A stretch of 64,000 nucleotides of DNA from an uncultured Rhodospirillaceae bacterium (GTDB taxonomy: Bacteria > Pseudomonadota > Alphaproteobacteria > Azospirillales > Azospirillaceae): NCBI GenBank assembly GCA_937927415.1, contig CALBDS010000044.1, positions 62,001 to 126,000 on the forward strand. The letters are read 5' to 3'. Shown here piece by piece: positions 8,176 through 16,576 of the stretch (position 1 is the stretch's first letter; every line of letters begins with the position of its first letter). A program made the translations under genes and the position numbers. The notes beneath the pieces were generated by a model. It made no database searches and had not been told where the DNA came from. It worked only from the letters and a program-made list of their open reading frames with translations.

Positions 8176-9317
8176 ACCTGCAGGAACGAAAAGAGGATGG
8201 AAAACAACGCGTCGATGATGATGACCAGAAAGATGGATTCCACCACCGCCTTGGTGGTCAGCCGGCCCACACTTTCAGCACTGCCCGACACCTTCAGCCC
8301 CTCGTAACAGCCCACCAGCGCGATGGTCAGGGCGAACACCGGCGCCTTGACGATGCCGACGATGAAATGGTTCGCCCCCACCGCGGCGTGCAACTGCTTG
8401 ATGAACTGGCCGAAGGTGATGTCGAGCACGAAATAGCTCATCACCGCCCCGCCCAGCAGCCCCATCATGTCGGCGAAGAAGCACAGCAGCGGCAGGCTTA
8501 TCATCAACGCCACCGCCCGCGGCACCACCAGCAGTTCCATCACGTCCAGGCCCAGGGTGGCGATGGCGTCCACCTCCTGGTTCACCTTCATGGTGCCGAT
8601 CTGGGCGGTGAAGGCGGAGCCGGACCGGCCGGCGACGATGATCGCCGTCATCAGCGTGCCGATTTCCCGCAGCACCGAGACGCCCAGCAGATTGACCACA
8701 TAGATGTCGGCCCCGAACCGCCGCAACTGGTCCGCCCCCTGAAAGGCCAGCACCACGCCGATCAGGAAGGTCAGCAACCCCAGGATCGGCAGGGCGTTCA
8801 GCCCCGTCTGCTCGATGTGGAACGTCACGGCGCGGAAGCGGATCCGCCATGGTGCCCGGGCCAGTCGCAGGAAGGTGATGGTCATCAGGCCGAGAAAGTT
8901 CAGAAGATCCCGCCCCTCCCCCAATGCTTCCACCGTGGCCCGGCCCAGCCGTTCGACCATGGCGCGGATGTGATGATCGGGTCCTGGCACGACGGGCGGC
9001 GGCGCCCGGTCGGCCTCCTGCACCGCGGCGAACAGGGCCGCGTGTTCGGGGCGGATGGGATCCACGGCAACCCGGTGCCCGCGCGCCTCCAGCCGTCCGG
9101 CCAGCCGGCTGAGCAGCAGGGCGCCCACCGTGTCCAGCGCCTCCAGCCGAGACAGGTCGATGCGCACGGCGTCCCCGGCCCGTTCCGGCCCCAGCCGCTC
9201 CAGGGTATCGGCCATGCGCCCGGCCCCGCGCAGATCCCACCGCCCGGCGGCGGTTGCCGTCCATTGGCCCGCGGCCTCATCCGCCGCCGTTTCCAGCCAC
9301 GCCTGCTGTGGCGCCAT
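8172..9317 (-). CDS. mlaE: MlaE-family lipid ABC permease with N-terminal STAS domain
   Basis: A 381-residue protein and first gene of the MCE operon. Residues about 15-115 form a STAS-like domain (TATAAGRWDLRGAGRMADTLERLG, IDLSRLEALDTVGALLLSRLAG). The remaining part is the MlaE permease: FRAVTFHIEQTGLNALPILGLLTFLIGVVLAFQGADQLRRFGADIYVVNLLGVSVLREIG, GSAFTAQIGTMKVNQEVDAIATLG and the C-terminal GLKVSGSAESVGRLTTKAVVESIFLVI. In E. coli the STAS function is the separate MlaB protein; here it is fused, as in many alphaproteobacteria. It should form the membrane part of a lipid transporter keeping outer-membrane asymmetry. Confidence 0.92.
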   Translation of the reverse strand: MAPQQAWLETAADEAAGQWTATAAGRWDLRGAGRMADTLERLGPERAGDAVRIDLSRLEALDTVGALLLSRLAGRLEARGHRVAVDPIRPEHAALFAAVQEADRAPPPVVPGPDHHIRAMVERLGRATVEALGEGRDLLNFLGLMTITFLRLARAPWRIRFRAVTFHIEQTGLNALPILGLLTFLIGVVLAFQGADQLRRFGADIYVVNLLGVSVLREIGTLMTAIIVAGRSGSAFTAQIGTMKVNQEVDAIATLGLDVMELLVVPRAVALMISLPLLCFFADMMGLLGGAVMSYFVLDITFGQFIKQLHAAVGANHFIVGIVKAPVFALTIALVGCYEGLKVSGSAESVGRLTTKAVVESIFLVIIIDALFSILFSFLQV

Positions 9318-9541
9318 GCCCGTCTTATCCTTATCCGGTCAAACCGCGTCCGCCGCTGCGGTGGGTATCATCAGGGTAATAATCCATCCCCGCAACGGCA
9401 ACGGCCGGCATCCCGATGCAGCGCGGCCATGCAGCGTCTTGCAGTGCAAAACCACAGCGGCCTTCCGCCGCCTTGCCGTGCGGCGGACGGTGCGCATAGA
9501 CTGCGCCTTATCGCACCTTCCCTCTTCCTCACGGCACGACC

Positions 9542-10057
9542 ATGAACCTGAAAGACCACATCCGCGGCATCGCCGATTTTCCCAAGCCGGGGATTCTCTT
9601 TTACGACATTTCCCCGCTGCTGGGGCACGGTCCGGCGTGGCAGGAGGCGGTGAACCGGCTGGCCGACGCCATCCGCCCGCACCAGCCCGACCTGCTGGTC
9701 GGCATCGAATCCCGTGGGTTCCTGCTGGCGGCCCCCCTGGCTCTGGCCTTGGGCGTGGGGTTCATCATGGTGCGCAAGCACGGCAAGCTGCCGGGCGACA
9801 AGGTGGGCTATTCCTATGATCTGGAATACGGCACCGACACCATCGAGGTGCAGGCCGATGCGGTGAAACCTGGCCAGCGGGTGGTGGTTCTGGACGACCT
9901 GCTGGCCACCGGCGGCACCATGGCCGCGGCCATCAACCTGCTGCGGCAGGTGGGCGGCGATGTGCGCGCCGCCGCGTTCCTGGTGGAACTGACCTTCCTC
10001 AACGGGCGGGAAAAGCTGGATGTGCCGTACACCGCCCTGATGTCCTACGATTCCTGA
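9542..10057 (+). CDS. apt: Adenine phosphoribosyltransferase
   Basis: A 171-residue protein of normal family length. It starts MNLKDHIRGIADFPKPGILFYDISPLL, with the adenine-binding region GIESRGFLLAAPLALALGVGFIMVRKHGKLPG and the PRPP-binding motif RVVVLDDLLATGGTMAAAI. It converts adenine and PRPP to AMP in the cytoplasm (purine salvage). It is monocistronic, divergent from the MCE operon. Its last codons and stop are part of an 18-bp tandem duplication that copies the stop codon. Confidence 0.96.
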   Translation: MNLKDHIRGIADFPKPGILFYDISPLLGHGPAWQEAVNRLADAIRPHQPDLLVGIESRGFLLAAPLALALGVGFIMVRKHGKLPGDKVGYSYDLEYGTDTIEVQADAVKPGQRVVVLDDLLATGGTMAAAINLLRQVGGDVRAAAFLVELTFLNGREKLDVPYTALMSYDS

Positions 10058-10083
10058 AAAACCGGCGATTCCTGAAAAATCGG
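10048..10083. repeat. 18-bp tandem duplication across the apt stop codon
   Basis: Two adjacent 18-base units (10048-10065 and 10066-10083), 17 of 18 identical, each containing CGATTCCTGAAAAA. The first unit carries the last two codons and the TGA of apt; the second repeats them in the 3' UTR. It is followed by the short inverted repeat CGGGT-TTT-ACCCG at 10081-10093. Confidence 0.9.
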
Positions 10084-10086
10084 GTT

Positions 10087-10884
10087 TTACCCGGCACGGC
10101 CCGGCGCGGAACCGGCATCCACGGTGACGGTTTCCGCCGGCTGGCGGGCGGCGGCGGCACGGGCGGCCACCGTCAGGCAGGCGTCCAGGCTTTCGTTCAG
10201 CAGCCCCAGCAGCAGCTCGCGGAACGGCCCCTTGTCGCCGGCGGTGCGGGCACGGTCCACCACCTCGAAATAGGTGTCCAGCACCTCGTCGCGCAGGATG
10301 ATGGGGGGGAAGCCGGCGCGGTTGAGGATCAGGTTGCCCAGCAGGGTCCCCACCGCCATGTTGCCCTGATCGAAGGGGCGGATCATCAGCAGGCGGTAAT
10401 GGGCCTCCAGGGCCGTTTCGTGGCCGGCCTCCACCCGGCGCAGCCAGCCGCTGAGCGCCGACATGGACACCCGCGCCTTGGCCGGGTCGGGCACCGTGCC
10501 GTCGGGGTTGTCGTCGGGCACCCCGTCGCGGTAGCGCCCCGCCGCCGGGTCGATGCCGGCGTAGAGAACCTTGTGAAAGGCCATGACCGTGCGTTCGGTC
10601 ACCGCCGTGGCGGTCTGTTCGCACAGCCGCGCCGTCAGTTGCAGCGCCTGGAGATGATTGACGGCAAGAAGCTGGTCCTTTTGCGGACGGTTGCGCAGCA
10701 CCACCCCTTTGTCCAGCACCTCCAGGATCTCGTCGGGCGTCAGATCGGCGCCTTCCAGCGACAGGCAGGCGGCGGTCAGTTCCAGTTCGAACCAGTTGGC
10801 CAGTTCGCGCACAGCCGCCGGCGCCAATGGCCGGGCGGCGTCCAACGCCCGTTTCTTGCGCGTGATATCGTCCAGCAATCCCAT
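10087..10884 (-). CDS. Fic-fold protein with degenerate active site
   Basis: A 265-residue helical protein with the layout of a stand-alone class II Fic protein: an N-terminal helix with the inhibitory-type motif ACLSLEGADLT (residues 39-49), a central region VNHLQALQLTARLC and TVMAFHKVLYAG, then the Fic loop. The loop reads IRPFDQGNMAVGT (168-180) where active enzymes have HPFx(D/E)GNGRxxR. The catalytic His is Arg169, the acidic residue is Gln173, and Gly-Arg is Met-Ala. AMPylation by the usual mechanism is therefore unlikely. I start at ATG 10884; the open frame runs further upstream but there overlaps the hemerythrin gene on the other strand. Function unknown. Confidence 0.72.
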   Translation of the reverse strand: MGLLDDITRKKRALDAARPLAPAAVRELANWFELELTAACLSLEGADLTPDEILEVLDKGVVLRNRPQKDQLLAVNHLQALQLTARLCEQTATAVTERTVMAFHKVLYAGIDPAAGRYRDGVPDDNPDGTVPDPAKARVSMSALSGWLRRVEAGHETALEAHYRLLMIRPFDQGNMAVGTLLGNLILNRAGFPPIILRDEVLDTYFEVVDRARTAGDKGPFRELLLGLLNESLDACLTVAARAAAARQPAETVTVDAGSAPGRAG

Positions 10885-11130
10885 GGGAATCCCCGCCCCG
10901 TCACCGGCCCGGCCCCATGACCCGCCGGGGCCGGACCGCCGTTTTCTGTATAGGGGTTCGCCGCCGTTGCCGGAAGCGGAATTGGTCGGCGCCGGACCGC
11001 ACCCGCCATGCGGGTTTTTGCCGCTTGCGATGCCCCTTGATCGCACCGGGCTGTTCGTCTTTGATGGCGGCATCCACGGCGCACGGCGCAACACCCCGCG
11101 CATCGAACCACCAGACACCGGAGGACCGCC

Positions 11131-11538
11131 ATGACGACCCCCGATTTTGTCACCTGGGATGCGAACATGAGCGTCGGCGTCGAGGTTCTGGACGACGACC
11201 ACCGACGCCTGCTCGACATGTTCAACGGGCTGCTCCGCACCAACGTGGCGACTCGCGGCAAGGAGGATCTCCAGGCGCTGCTGGCGGGCTTGCGCGATTA
11301 CACCGACGTCCATTTCAGCCGGGAAGAGGGCATGATGCGGGCGCACGGCTACCCGGATCTGGATGCCCATCTGGCCGCCCACCGCTATTTCATCGACGAA
11401 ATCGCCAAGCTGCAGGCGGACTTCGAAAGCGGCCACGCCATGATGCTGCGAATCGACCTGATCCTGCTGCTCAAGGAATGGCTGATCGAACACATCCAGA
11501 CGGTGGACACCCGCTACAAACCCTATATGGCCGACTGA
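11131..11538 (+). CDS. Bacteriohemerythrin
   Basis: A 135-residue single-domain hemerythrin. The di-iron ligands are all present: His24 (DDDHRRL), His61 and Glu65 (HFSREE), His80 and His84 (DAHLAAHRYF), His121 and Asp126 (EHIQTVD). The family reversibly binds oxygen at a non-heme di-iron site and serves in oxygen sensing, storage or delivery to oxygenases. It is convergent with a second, different hemerythrin-fold gene, from which a strong hairpin separates it. Confidence 0.93.
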   Translation: MTTPDFVTWDANMSVGVEVLDDDHRRLLDMFNGLLRTNVATRGKEDLQALLAGLRDYTDVHFSREEGMMRAHGYPDLDAHLAAHRYFIDEIAKLQADFESGHAMMLRIDLILLLKEWLIEHIQTVDTRYKPYMAD

Positions 11539-11539
11539 T

Positions 11540-11564
11540 CCCTTCCCCCCGGTGGGGGGAAGGG
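11540..11564. terminator. Bidirectional hairpin between the hemerythrin genes
   Basis: CCCTTCCCCCC (11540-11550) and GGGGGGAAGGG (11554-11564) form a perfect 11-bp stem with a 3-base loop, between two convergent stop codons (11538 and 11577). There is no U-tract on either strand; termination is inferred from position and stability. Confidence 0.6.
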
Positions 11565-11576
11565 GGCCGCGCCCGA

Positions 11577-12038
11577 TCAATGGGTGATCGGCTTCAGCGC
11601 CTCCAGGGCGTGCTGCTTGCGCTCGTCGAACAGGCTGCCCAGTTCCTCGGCCCGGCTGTCGGACAGGGCCTCGCGCGCTTCCTCGAACAGCGTGCCCTCC
11701 TCTTCCTCTATATGGTGCTGCAGCAGTTCGGTCAGCACCTGGAACTTGGCTTCCCAGGCGGTGCCGTCGTCGGGCATCCCGTTCAACTCATCCAGCAGGT
11801 TGTTGATGAGGTGATGCTCGTTCAGCCCCTCCGCCGCCTCGGCCTTGGCCTGGCGGACCTTGGCAAGGGCGGCATAGAGCACAGCCTCCTCCACCTTGTC
11901 GTGCGCCCACAATTCACGCTGGAGTTCCAGGAACAGGGTTCGGCGCTTGGCCTTCTCGCCGTTTCGCAAGCCTTCCATCTGGCCCAGCATCTCGCGGAAC
12001 ATGCCGTGATCCTGTTCGATGCGCTCGTAGATGTTCAT
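11577..12038 (-). CDS. Hemerythrin HHE cation-binding domain protein
   Basis: A 153-residue four-helix protein of the HHE family: MNIYERIEQDHGMFREML (His11), WAHDKVEEAVLY (His-x-x-x-Glu), NEHHLINNLLDEL and LLQHHIEEEEGTLFEEAR. The spacing of ligands is that of DUF/HHE-type hemerythrin domains, distinct from the bacteriohemerythrin across the hairpin. Probable roles are iron, oxygen or nitric-oxide related stress; not determined by the sequence. Confidence 0.85.
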   Translation of the reverse strand: MNIYERIEQDHGMFREMLGQMEGLRNGEKAKRRTLFLELQRELWAHDKVEEAVLYAALAKVRQAKAEAAEGLNEHHLINNLLDELNGMPDDGTAWEAKFQVLTELLQHHIEEEEGTLFEEAREALSDSRAEELGSLFDERKQHALEALKPITH

Positions 12039-12148
12039 GGGGAACGGTCCTCGTGTGCGGTGTCAGCGTCCCCCCGGTAACAGGGCGGGCGGGTCGGTGT
12101 TCCGAACCGGCTGTTTTTGCAGCGCAAGCGGTGGCATAGTCCGGCGCC

Positions 12149-13087
12149 ATGAACATTCTTGCCGACGTCATCCTTCCCGCCGGCCGCGCGGCGGTGGAGC
12201 TGTCCTTTTTCGTGCTGCTGCCGGTGATGGTTGTGATGCTCGCCATCATGCGGGTGCTGGAGGCCTTCGGCGTTCTCGACCGGCTGGTGCGGCTGCTGGC
12301 GCCGGTGCTGCGGCCCTTCGGCCTGACCGGGCTGGGGGTGTTCGCGGCGCTGCAGGTCAATTTCGTCAGCTTCGCCGCCCCCGTCGCCACCCTGGCGATG
12401 ATGGAACAGCGCGGCACCTCCGACCGGCATCTGGCCGCCACCTTCGCCATGGTGCTGGCGATGGCCCAGGCCAACGCGGTGTTCCCGCTGGCAGCCTTGG
12501 GGCTGCGGCCCATGCCGGTGCTGGTGCTGTCGCTGGTGGGCGGGCTGGCGGCGGCGGCGGCCACCTATTACCTGTTCGGCCGCCATCTGCCGGCGGAGGA
12601 GCAGCGGCTGGACGACACCCTGCGCCACCCCACCGCCGACAACGCCAAGGGCATTCTGGACGCCATCAACCGCGCCGGGGCCGATGCCTTCAAGATCACC
12701 ATCGGCGCCATCCCCATGCTGGTGCTGTCGCTGGCGGCGGTGACGGGGCTGCGCCAGGGCGGGGCCATCGACGCCCTGACCGCACTGCTGGCCCCGCTGC
12801 TGGGCGTGCTGTCCATCGACCCGCTGCTGGTGCTGCCCACCCTGACCAAGCTGGTGGCCGGCGGCACCGCCATGCTGGGGGTGGTGGGCGACATGCTGAA
12901 ACAGGGCACCATGAGCGTGCCGCTGCTGAACGCCAGCGCCGGCTTTCTGATCCATCCGCTGGACCTGACCGGGCTGGCGGTGCTGATGTCGGCGGGGCGG
13001 CGGTCGGCGGCGGTGTGGCGCCCGGCGGCACTGGGCGGGTGCGTGGGCATCGCCATCCGCACGGCGGGCCATATTCTTCTTGGGTAG
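12149..13087 (+). CDS. Nucleoside-recognition (Gate) domain membrane protein
   Basis: A 312-residue membrane protein with about eight hydrophobic segments. The duplicated Gate pattern is visible in FVLLPVMVVMLAIMRVLEAFGVLDRLVRLLAPVLRPFGL and again in FKITIGAIPMLVLSLAAVTGLRQGGAIDALTALLAPLLGVLSI, followed by PTLTKLVAGGTAMLGVVGDML. This is the nucleoside-recognition domain family, whose transported substrate (if any) is unknown. It is monocistronic and precedes the his operon by about 90 bases; no functional link to histidine synthesis is visible. Confidence 0.82.
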   Translation: MNILADVILPAGRAAVELSFFVLLPVMVVMLAIMRVLEAFGVLDRLVRLLAPVLRPFGLTGLGVFAALQVNFVSFAAPVATLAMMEQRGTSDRHLAATFAMVLAMAQANAVFPLAALGLRPMPVLVLSLVGGLAAAAATYYLFGRHLPAEEQRLDDTLRHPTADNAKGILDAINRAGADAFKITIGAIPMLVLSLAAVTGLRQGGAIDALTALLAPLLGVLSIDPLLVLPTLTKLVAGGTAMLGVVGDMLKQGTMSVPLLNASAGFLIHPLDLTGLAVLMSAGRRSAAVWRPAALGGCVGIAIRTAGHILLG

Positions 13088-13175
13088 GGCGCCCTTGTGC
13101 CATGCGGCATGCTCCGTCTGGCATAGGCGGGCGGTTCCTGATACACCAATAACCGTAACAGACGAGAGCACGGTC

Positions 13176-13775
13176 ATGCGGCGCGCCTCCATCGAGCGCA
13201 ACACCAACGAAACCCGGATCCGGGTGGCGGTCAACCTGGACGGCACCGGCGTCTACGACGTCCGCACCGGCGTCGGGTTCCTCGACCACATGCTGGAACA
13301 ATTGTCCCGGCACAGCCTGATGGATCTGACGGTGGTGGCCGAGGGCGACCTGCACATCGATTTCCACCACACCACCGAAGACACCGGCATCGCCATCGGC
13401 GTGGCCGTGGCCCAGGCGCTGGGCGACCGCAAGGGCATCCAGCGTTACGGCCATTCCTATGTCCCCATGGACGAGACGCTGACCCGTGTGGCGCTGGACT
13501 TCTCCAACCGCCCCTATCTGGTGTGGAAGGTGCATTTCAGCCGCGACAAGATCGGCGACATGGACACCGAACTGTTCCGCGAATGGTTTCAGGCCTTCGC
13601 CGGGTCGGCCGGCGTGACGCTGCACGTGGAAAACCTGTACGGCGAGAACAACCACCACATCGTCGAGAGCTGTTACAAGGCCCTGGCCCGTGCCCTGCGC
13701 ACGGCGGTGGAGATCGATCCGCGCAAGGCCGACGCCGTTCCGTCCACCAAGGGCACGCTGGGCGGATCGCTCTGA
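13176..13775 (+). CDS. hisB: Imidazoleglycerol-phosphate dehydratase
   Basis: A 199-residue protein, the usual size for the monofunctional dehydratase. The two half-sites are present: GVGFLDHMLEQLSRHS with FHHTTEDTGIAIG, and GENNHHIVESCYKALARALR, carrying the His and Glu residues that bind the two Mn ions. It dehydrates imidazole glycerol phosphate to imidazole acetol phosphate, sixth step of histidine synthesis. The ATG at 13176 is preferred over the longer open frame because the upstream extension is non-conserved. First gene of hisB-hisH-GNAT-hisA-hisF-hisE-HIT. Confidence 0.96.
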   Translation: MRRASIERNTNETRIRVAVNLDGTGVYDVRTGVGFLDHMLEQLSRHSLMDLTVVAEGDLHIDFHHTTEDTGIAIGVAVAQALGDRKGIQRYGHSYVPMDETLTRVALDFSNRPYLVWKVHFSRDKIGDMDTELFREWFQAFAGSAGVTLHVENLYGENNHHIVESCYKALARALRTAVEIDPRKADAVPSTKGTLGGSL

Positions 13776-13827
13776 TCCCCCTGCCCCGCCCCACCCGTTT
13801 TCCGACGAAGATCAACGAGGCTTCCCC

Positions 13828-14472
13828 GTGCCCACCGTCGCCCTGATCGATTACGGCTCCGGCAACCTGCGCTCCGCCGCCAAGGCGGTGGAGCGGGCGG
13901 CGGCGGATGCCGGCCTGTCCATGACCGTCACCGTCACCGCCGACGCCGACGTGGTGCGGCGGGCCGACCGCATCATCCTGCCGGGTGTGGGCGCCTTCGC
14001 CGACTGCGGCCGCGGGCTGGCGGCAGTGCCGGGCATGCGCGATGCCATGGAAGAAGCGGTAATCCGCGGCGGGCGCCCCATGCTGGGCATCTGCGTCGGC
14101 ATGCAGTTGATGGCCACCATCGGGCGGGAGCACGGCGACCACGCCGGGCTGGGCTGGATCGAGGGCGAGGTGCTGAAGCTGACCCCCAACGATCCATCCC
14201 TGAAGATCCCGCACATGGGATGGAACGAGCTTGAGATCGTCGCGGACCATCCGGTGCTGCGCAACCTGCCGGCGGGGGCGCACGGGTATTTCGTCCACTC
14301 CTATCACTTCGTCTGCGCCAACCCGGCGCACACGCTGGCGCGGGTGGATTACGGCGGGCCGGTCACCGCCGCCATCGGCCGCGACAATCTGGTCGGCACC
14401 CAGTTCCACCCGGAAAAGAGCCAGGAAACCGGGCTGGCGCTCATCACCAACTTCCTGACCTGGAAGCCTTGA
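13828..14472 (+). CDS. hisH: Imidazole glycerol phosphate synthase glutaminase subunit
   Basis: A 214-residue class I glutamine amidotransferase starting VPTVALIDYGSGNLRS. The nucleophile Cys is in GICVGMQLM and the His-Glu of the triad in GTQFHPEKSQETG. It releases ammonia from glutamine and passes it to HisF. The start is a GTG (13828) with AACGAGG about 8 bases upstream; longer starts lack homology. It follows hisB by 52 bases and precedes the GNAT gene by 3. Confidence 0.96.
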   Translation: MPTVALIDYGSGNLRSAAKAVERAAADAGLSMTVTVTADADVVRRADRIILPGVGAFADCGRGLAAVPGMRDAMEEAVIRGGRPMLGICVGMQLMATIGREHGDHAGLGWIEGEVLKLTPNDPSLKIPHMGWNELEIVADHPVLRNLPAGAHGYFVHSYHFVCANPAHTLARVDYGGPVTAAIGRDNLVGTQFHPEKSQETGLALITNFLTWKP

Positions 14473-14475
14473 GCG

Positions 14476-15051
14476 ATGACGGAGCAGGCCACGCGCACCG
14501 TCACGATTGAACAGGCCGGGGAAAAGCTCCGCCCCGCCGATCTGCATGATCTGTGCGACGCCGCCGACGAGGCCATCCGGGCCGGCGGCGGTTTCGGCTG
14601 GCTGACCCCGCCGGGGCGCGAGCTTATGGAACGCTACTGGCGCGGCGTGCTGATCGTGCCGGAACGCATCCTGTTCATCGGGCGGCTGGACGGGGTGATC
14701 GCCGGATCCGCCCAGCTTGTCCGCCCCGCCCGCAACAACGAGGCGCAATCCCACGCCTGCACCCTGACCACCGCCTTCGTCGCGTCGTGGGCGCGCGGCA
14801 ACGGGGTTGCCCGCCGCCTGACCCAGGCGGTGGAGGACGAGGCGCGCGCGCTGGGCTACCGCATTCTCAACCTCGACGTCCGCGCCACCCAGACGGGGGC
14901 CATCCACCTGTACGAACGGGCCGGCTTTACCCGGTGGGGAACGCACCCCCACTATGCCTGGGTGGACGGGCGCCCGGTCGCCGGTCATTACTATTACAAA
15001 GATCTGACGCTTTCCCCTCCCGCCTCCCAACCGAACGAGTCCCAGCCATGA
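14476..15051 (+). CDS. GNAT-family acetyltransferase inside the his operon
   Basis: A 191-residue protein. The acetyl-CoA-binding signature is in WARGNGVARRLTQAVEDEARALGYRILNLDVRATQTGAIHLYERAGFTRWG, typical of GNAT motif A and B. It is set between hisH (3-base gap) and hisA (ATGA overlap), so it is translated with the histidine enzymes. A gene in this position is also known from the Azospirillum his operon. The acceptor is unknown; it is not a required histidine-pathway step. Confidence 0.9.
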   Translation: MTEQATRTVTIEQAGEKLRPADLHDLCDAADEAIRAGGGFGWLTPPGRELMERYWRGVLIVPERILFIGRLDGVIAGSAQLVRPARNNEAQSHACTLTTAFVASWARGNGVARRLTQAVEDEARALGYRILNLDVRATQTGAIHLYERAGFTRWGTHPHYAWVDGRPVAGHYYYKDLTLSPPASQPNESQP

Positions 15052-15797
15052 TCCTCTACCCCGCCATCGACCTCAAGGATGGAGCCTGCGTCCGCCTCGT
15101 GCGTGGCGAGATGAGCCAGGCGACGGTCTTCAACACCGATCCCGGTGAACAGGCCCGCGCCTTTCAGGAACAGGGGTTCGAGTGGCTGCATCTGGTGGAC
15201 CTGAACGGGGCCTTCGCCGGCCGCCCGGTCAATGGGGACGCGGTGGAACGCATCCTGGCGTCGGTCACCATTCCGGTGCAGCTCGGCGGCGGCATCCGTG
15301 ATCTGGCGACCATCGAGATGTGGCTGTCGAAGGGCATGTCGCGGGTGATCCTGGGCACGGTGGCGCTGCGCCAGCCGGAACTGGTGAAGGAGGCCTGCCG
15401 CCTGTTCCCCGGCAAGATCGCGGTGGGCATCGACGCCCGCGAAGGCTATGTCGCCGTGGCCGGCTGGGCCGAAACGTCGGAGGTGAAGGCGCTGGATCTG
15501 GCGCTGAAGTTCGAGGATTCCGGGGTGGCGGCGATCATCTACACCGACATCAACCGCGACGGCGCCATGGGGGGCGTGAACGTGGAATCCACCGCCGATC
15601 TGGCGTTCCACCTGACCACCCCGGTCATCGCGTCGGGCGGCGTGTCGAGCATCGAGGATCTGAAGGCGCTGAAGCGTGAGGAATCCTCGGGCATCCAGGG
15701 GGTCATCTGCGGCCGTGCGCTCTATGACGGGCGCATCGACCCGGATGAGGCGCTGGCGCTGCTGTCCGCCCCCGTGACCGAAGGTGCCGGCCAATGA
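15048..15797 (+). CDS. hisA: Phosphoribosylformimino-5-aminoimidazole carboxamide ribotide isomerase
   Basis: A 249-residue (beta/alpha)8 barrel starting MILYPAIDLKDGACVRLVRG, with catalytic Asp8 and the phosphate-binding loops QLGGGIRD and ASGGVSS. It isomerises ProFAR to PRFAR, the HisF substrate. The start overlaps the GNAT stop (ATGA) and the stop overlaps the hisF start (ATGA), indicating translational coupling. Confidence 0.97.
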   Translation: MILYPAIDLKDGACVRLVRGEMSQATVFNTDPGEQARAFQEQGFEWLHLVDLNGAFAGRPVNGDAVERILASVTIPVQLGGGIRDLATIEMWLSKGMSRVILGTVALRQPELVKEACRLFPGKIAVGIDAREGYVAVAGWAETSEVKALDLALKFEDSGVAAIIYTDINRDGAMGGVNVESTADLAFHLTTPVIASGGVSSIEDLKALKREESSGIQGVICGRALYDGRIDPDEALALLSAPVTEGAGQ

Positions 15798-16576
15798 TGA
15801 AAATGCGCGTCATCCCCTGCCTGGACGTCAAGGACGGGCGGGTGGTCAAGGGGGTGAACTTCGTCGATCTGGTGGATGCCGGCGATCCCGTCGAACAGGC
15901 CCGCATCTATGACCGCGAAGGGGCCGACGAGTTGACCTTCCTCGACATCACCGCCAGCCACGAGAACCGCGACACCATCTTCGACGTGGTGCGGCGGACG
16001 GCGGAACAGGTGTTCATGCCGCTGACCGTCGGCGGTGGCGTGCGCACGGTGGAGGACATTCGCAAGCTGCTGCTGGCCGGGGCCGACAAGGTGTCGATCA
16101 ACACCGCCGCCGTCCACCGCCCGGAATTCGTGCGCGAAGGGGCGGAGAAGTTCGGCAGCCAGTGCATCGTCGTCGCCATCGACGCCAAGCAGACCGCTCC
16201 CGGCAAGTGGGAGGTGTTCACCCACGGCGGGCGCAACAACACCGGCCTGGACGCCATCGAATGGGCCAAGCGCATGGAATCACTGGGGGCGGGGGAAATC
16301 CTGCTGACCTCCATGGACCGTGACGGCACCAAGAGCGGCTTCGACCTGGCGTTGACGCGCAAGGTGGCGGATTCGCTCAGCATTCCCGTCATCGCGTCGG
16401 GCGGGGTGGGCACGCTGGACCATCTGGTGCAGGGGATCCGCGACGGCCACGCCACCGCGGTTCTGGCGGCGTCCATCTTCCATTTCGGTACCTACACCAT
16501 CGGACAGGCCAAGGCAGCACTGGCCGAAGCCGGCATCCCGGTGCGCCCGGTGAAGAAGGCCGCCGCTCATGTCTGA
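15794..16576 (+). CDS. hisF: Imidazole glycerol phosphate synthase cyclase subunit
   Basis: A 260-residue barrel starting MMKMRVIPCLDVKDGRVVKGVNF, with Asp11 in the conserved CLDVKDG, TVGGGVRTVEDIRKLL, VVAIDAK for the second catalytic Asp, and ASGGVGTLDHL. With HisH it makes IGP and AICAR from PRFAR and ammonia. It overlaps hisA by 4 bases and hisE by 8. Confidence 0.97.
   Translation: MMKMRVIPCLDVKDGRVVKGVNFVDLVDAGDPVEQARIYDREGADELTFLDITASHENRDTIFDVVRRTAEQVFMPLTVGGGVRTVEDIRKLLLAGADKVSINTAAVHRPEFVREGAEKFGSQCIVVAIDAKQTAPGKWEVFTHGGRNNTGLDAIEWAKRMESLGAGEILLTSMDRDGTKSGFDLALTRKVADSLSIPVIASGGVGTLDHLVQGIRDGHATAVLAASIFHFGTYTIGQAKAALAEAGIPVRPVKKAAAHV

Noticed and set aside
10885..11580. N-terminal extension of the Fic-like frame to 497 residues
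   Set aside because: The extension lies antisense to the bacteriohemerythrin gene, which has all its metal ligands, and shows no domain.
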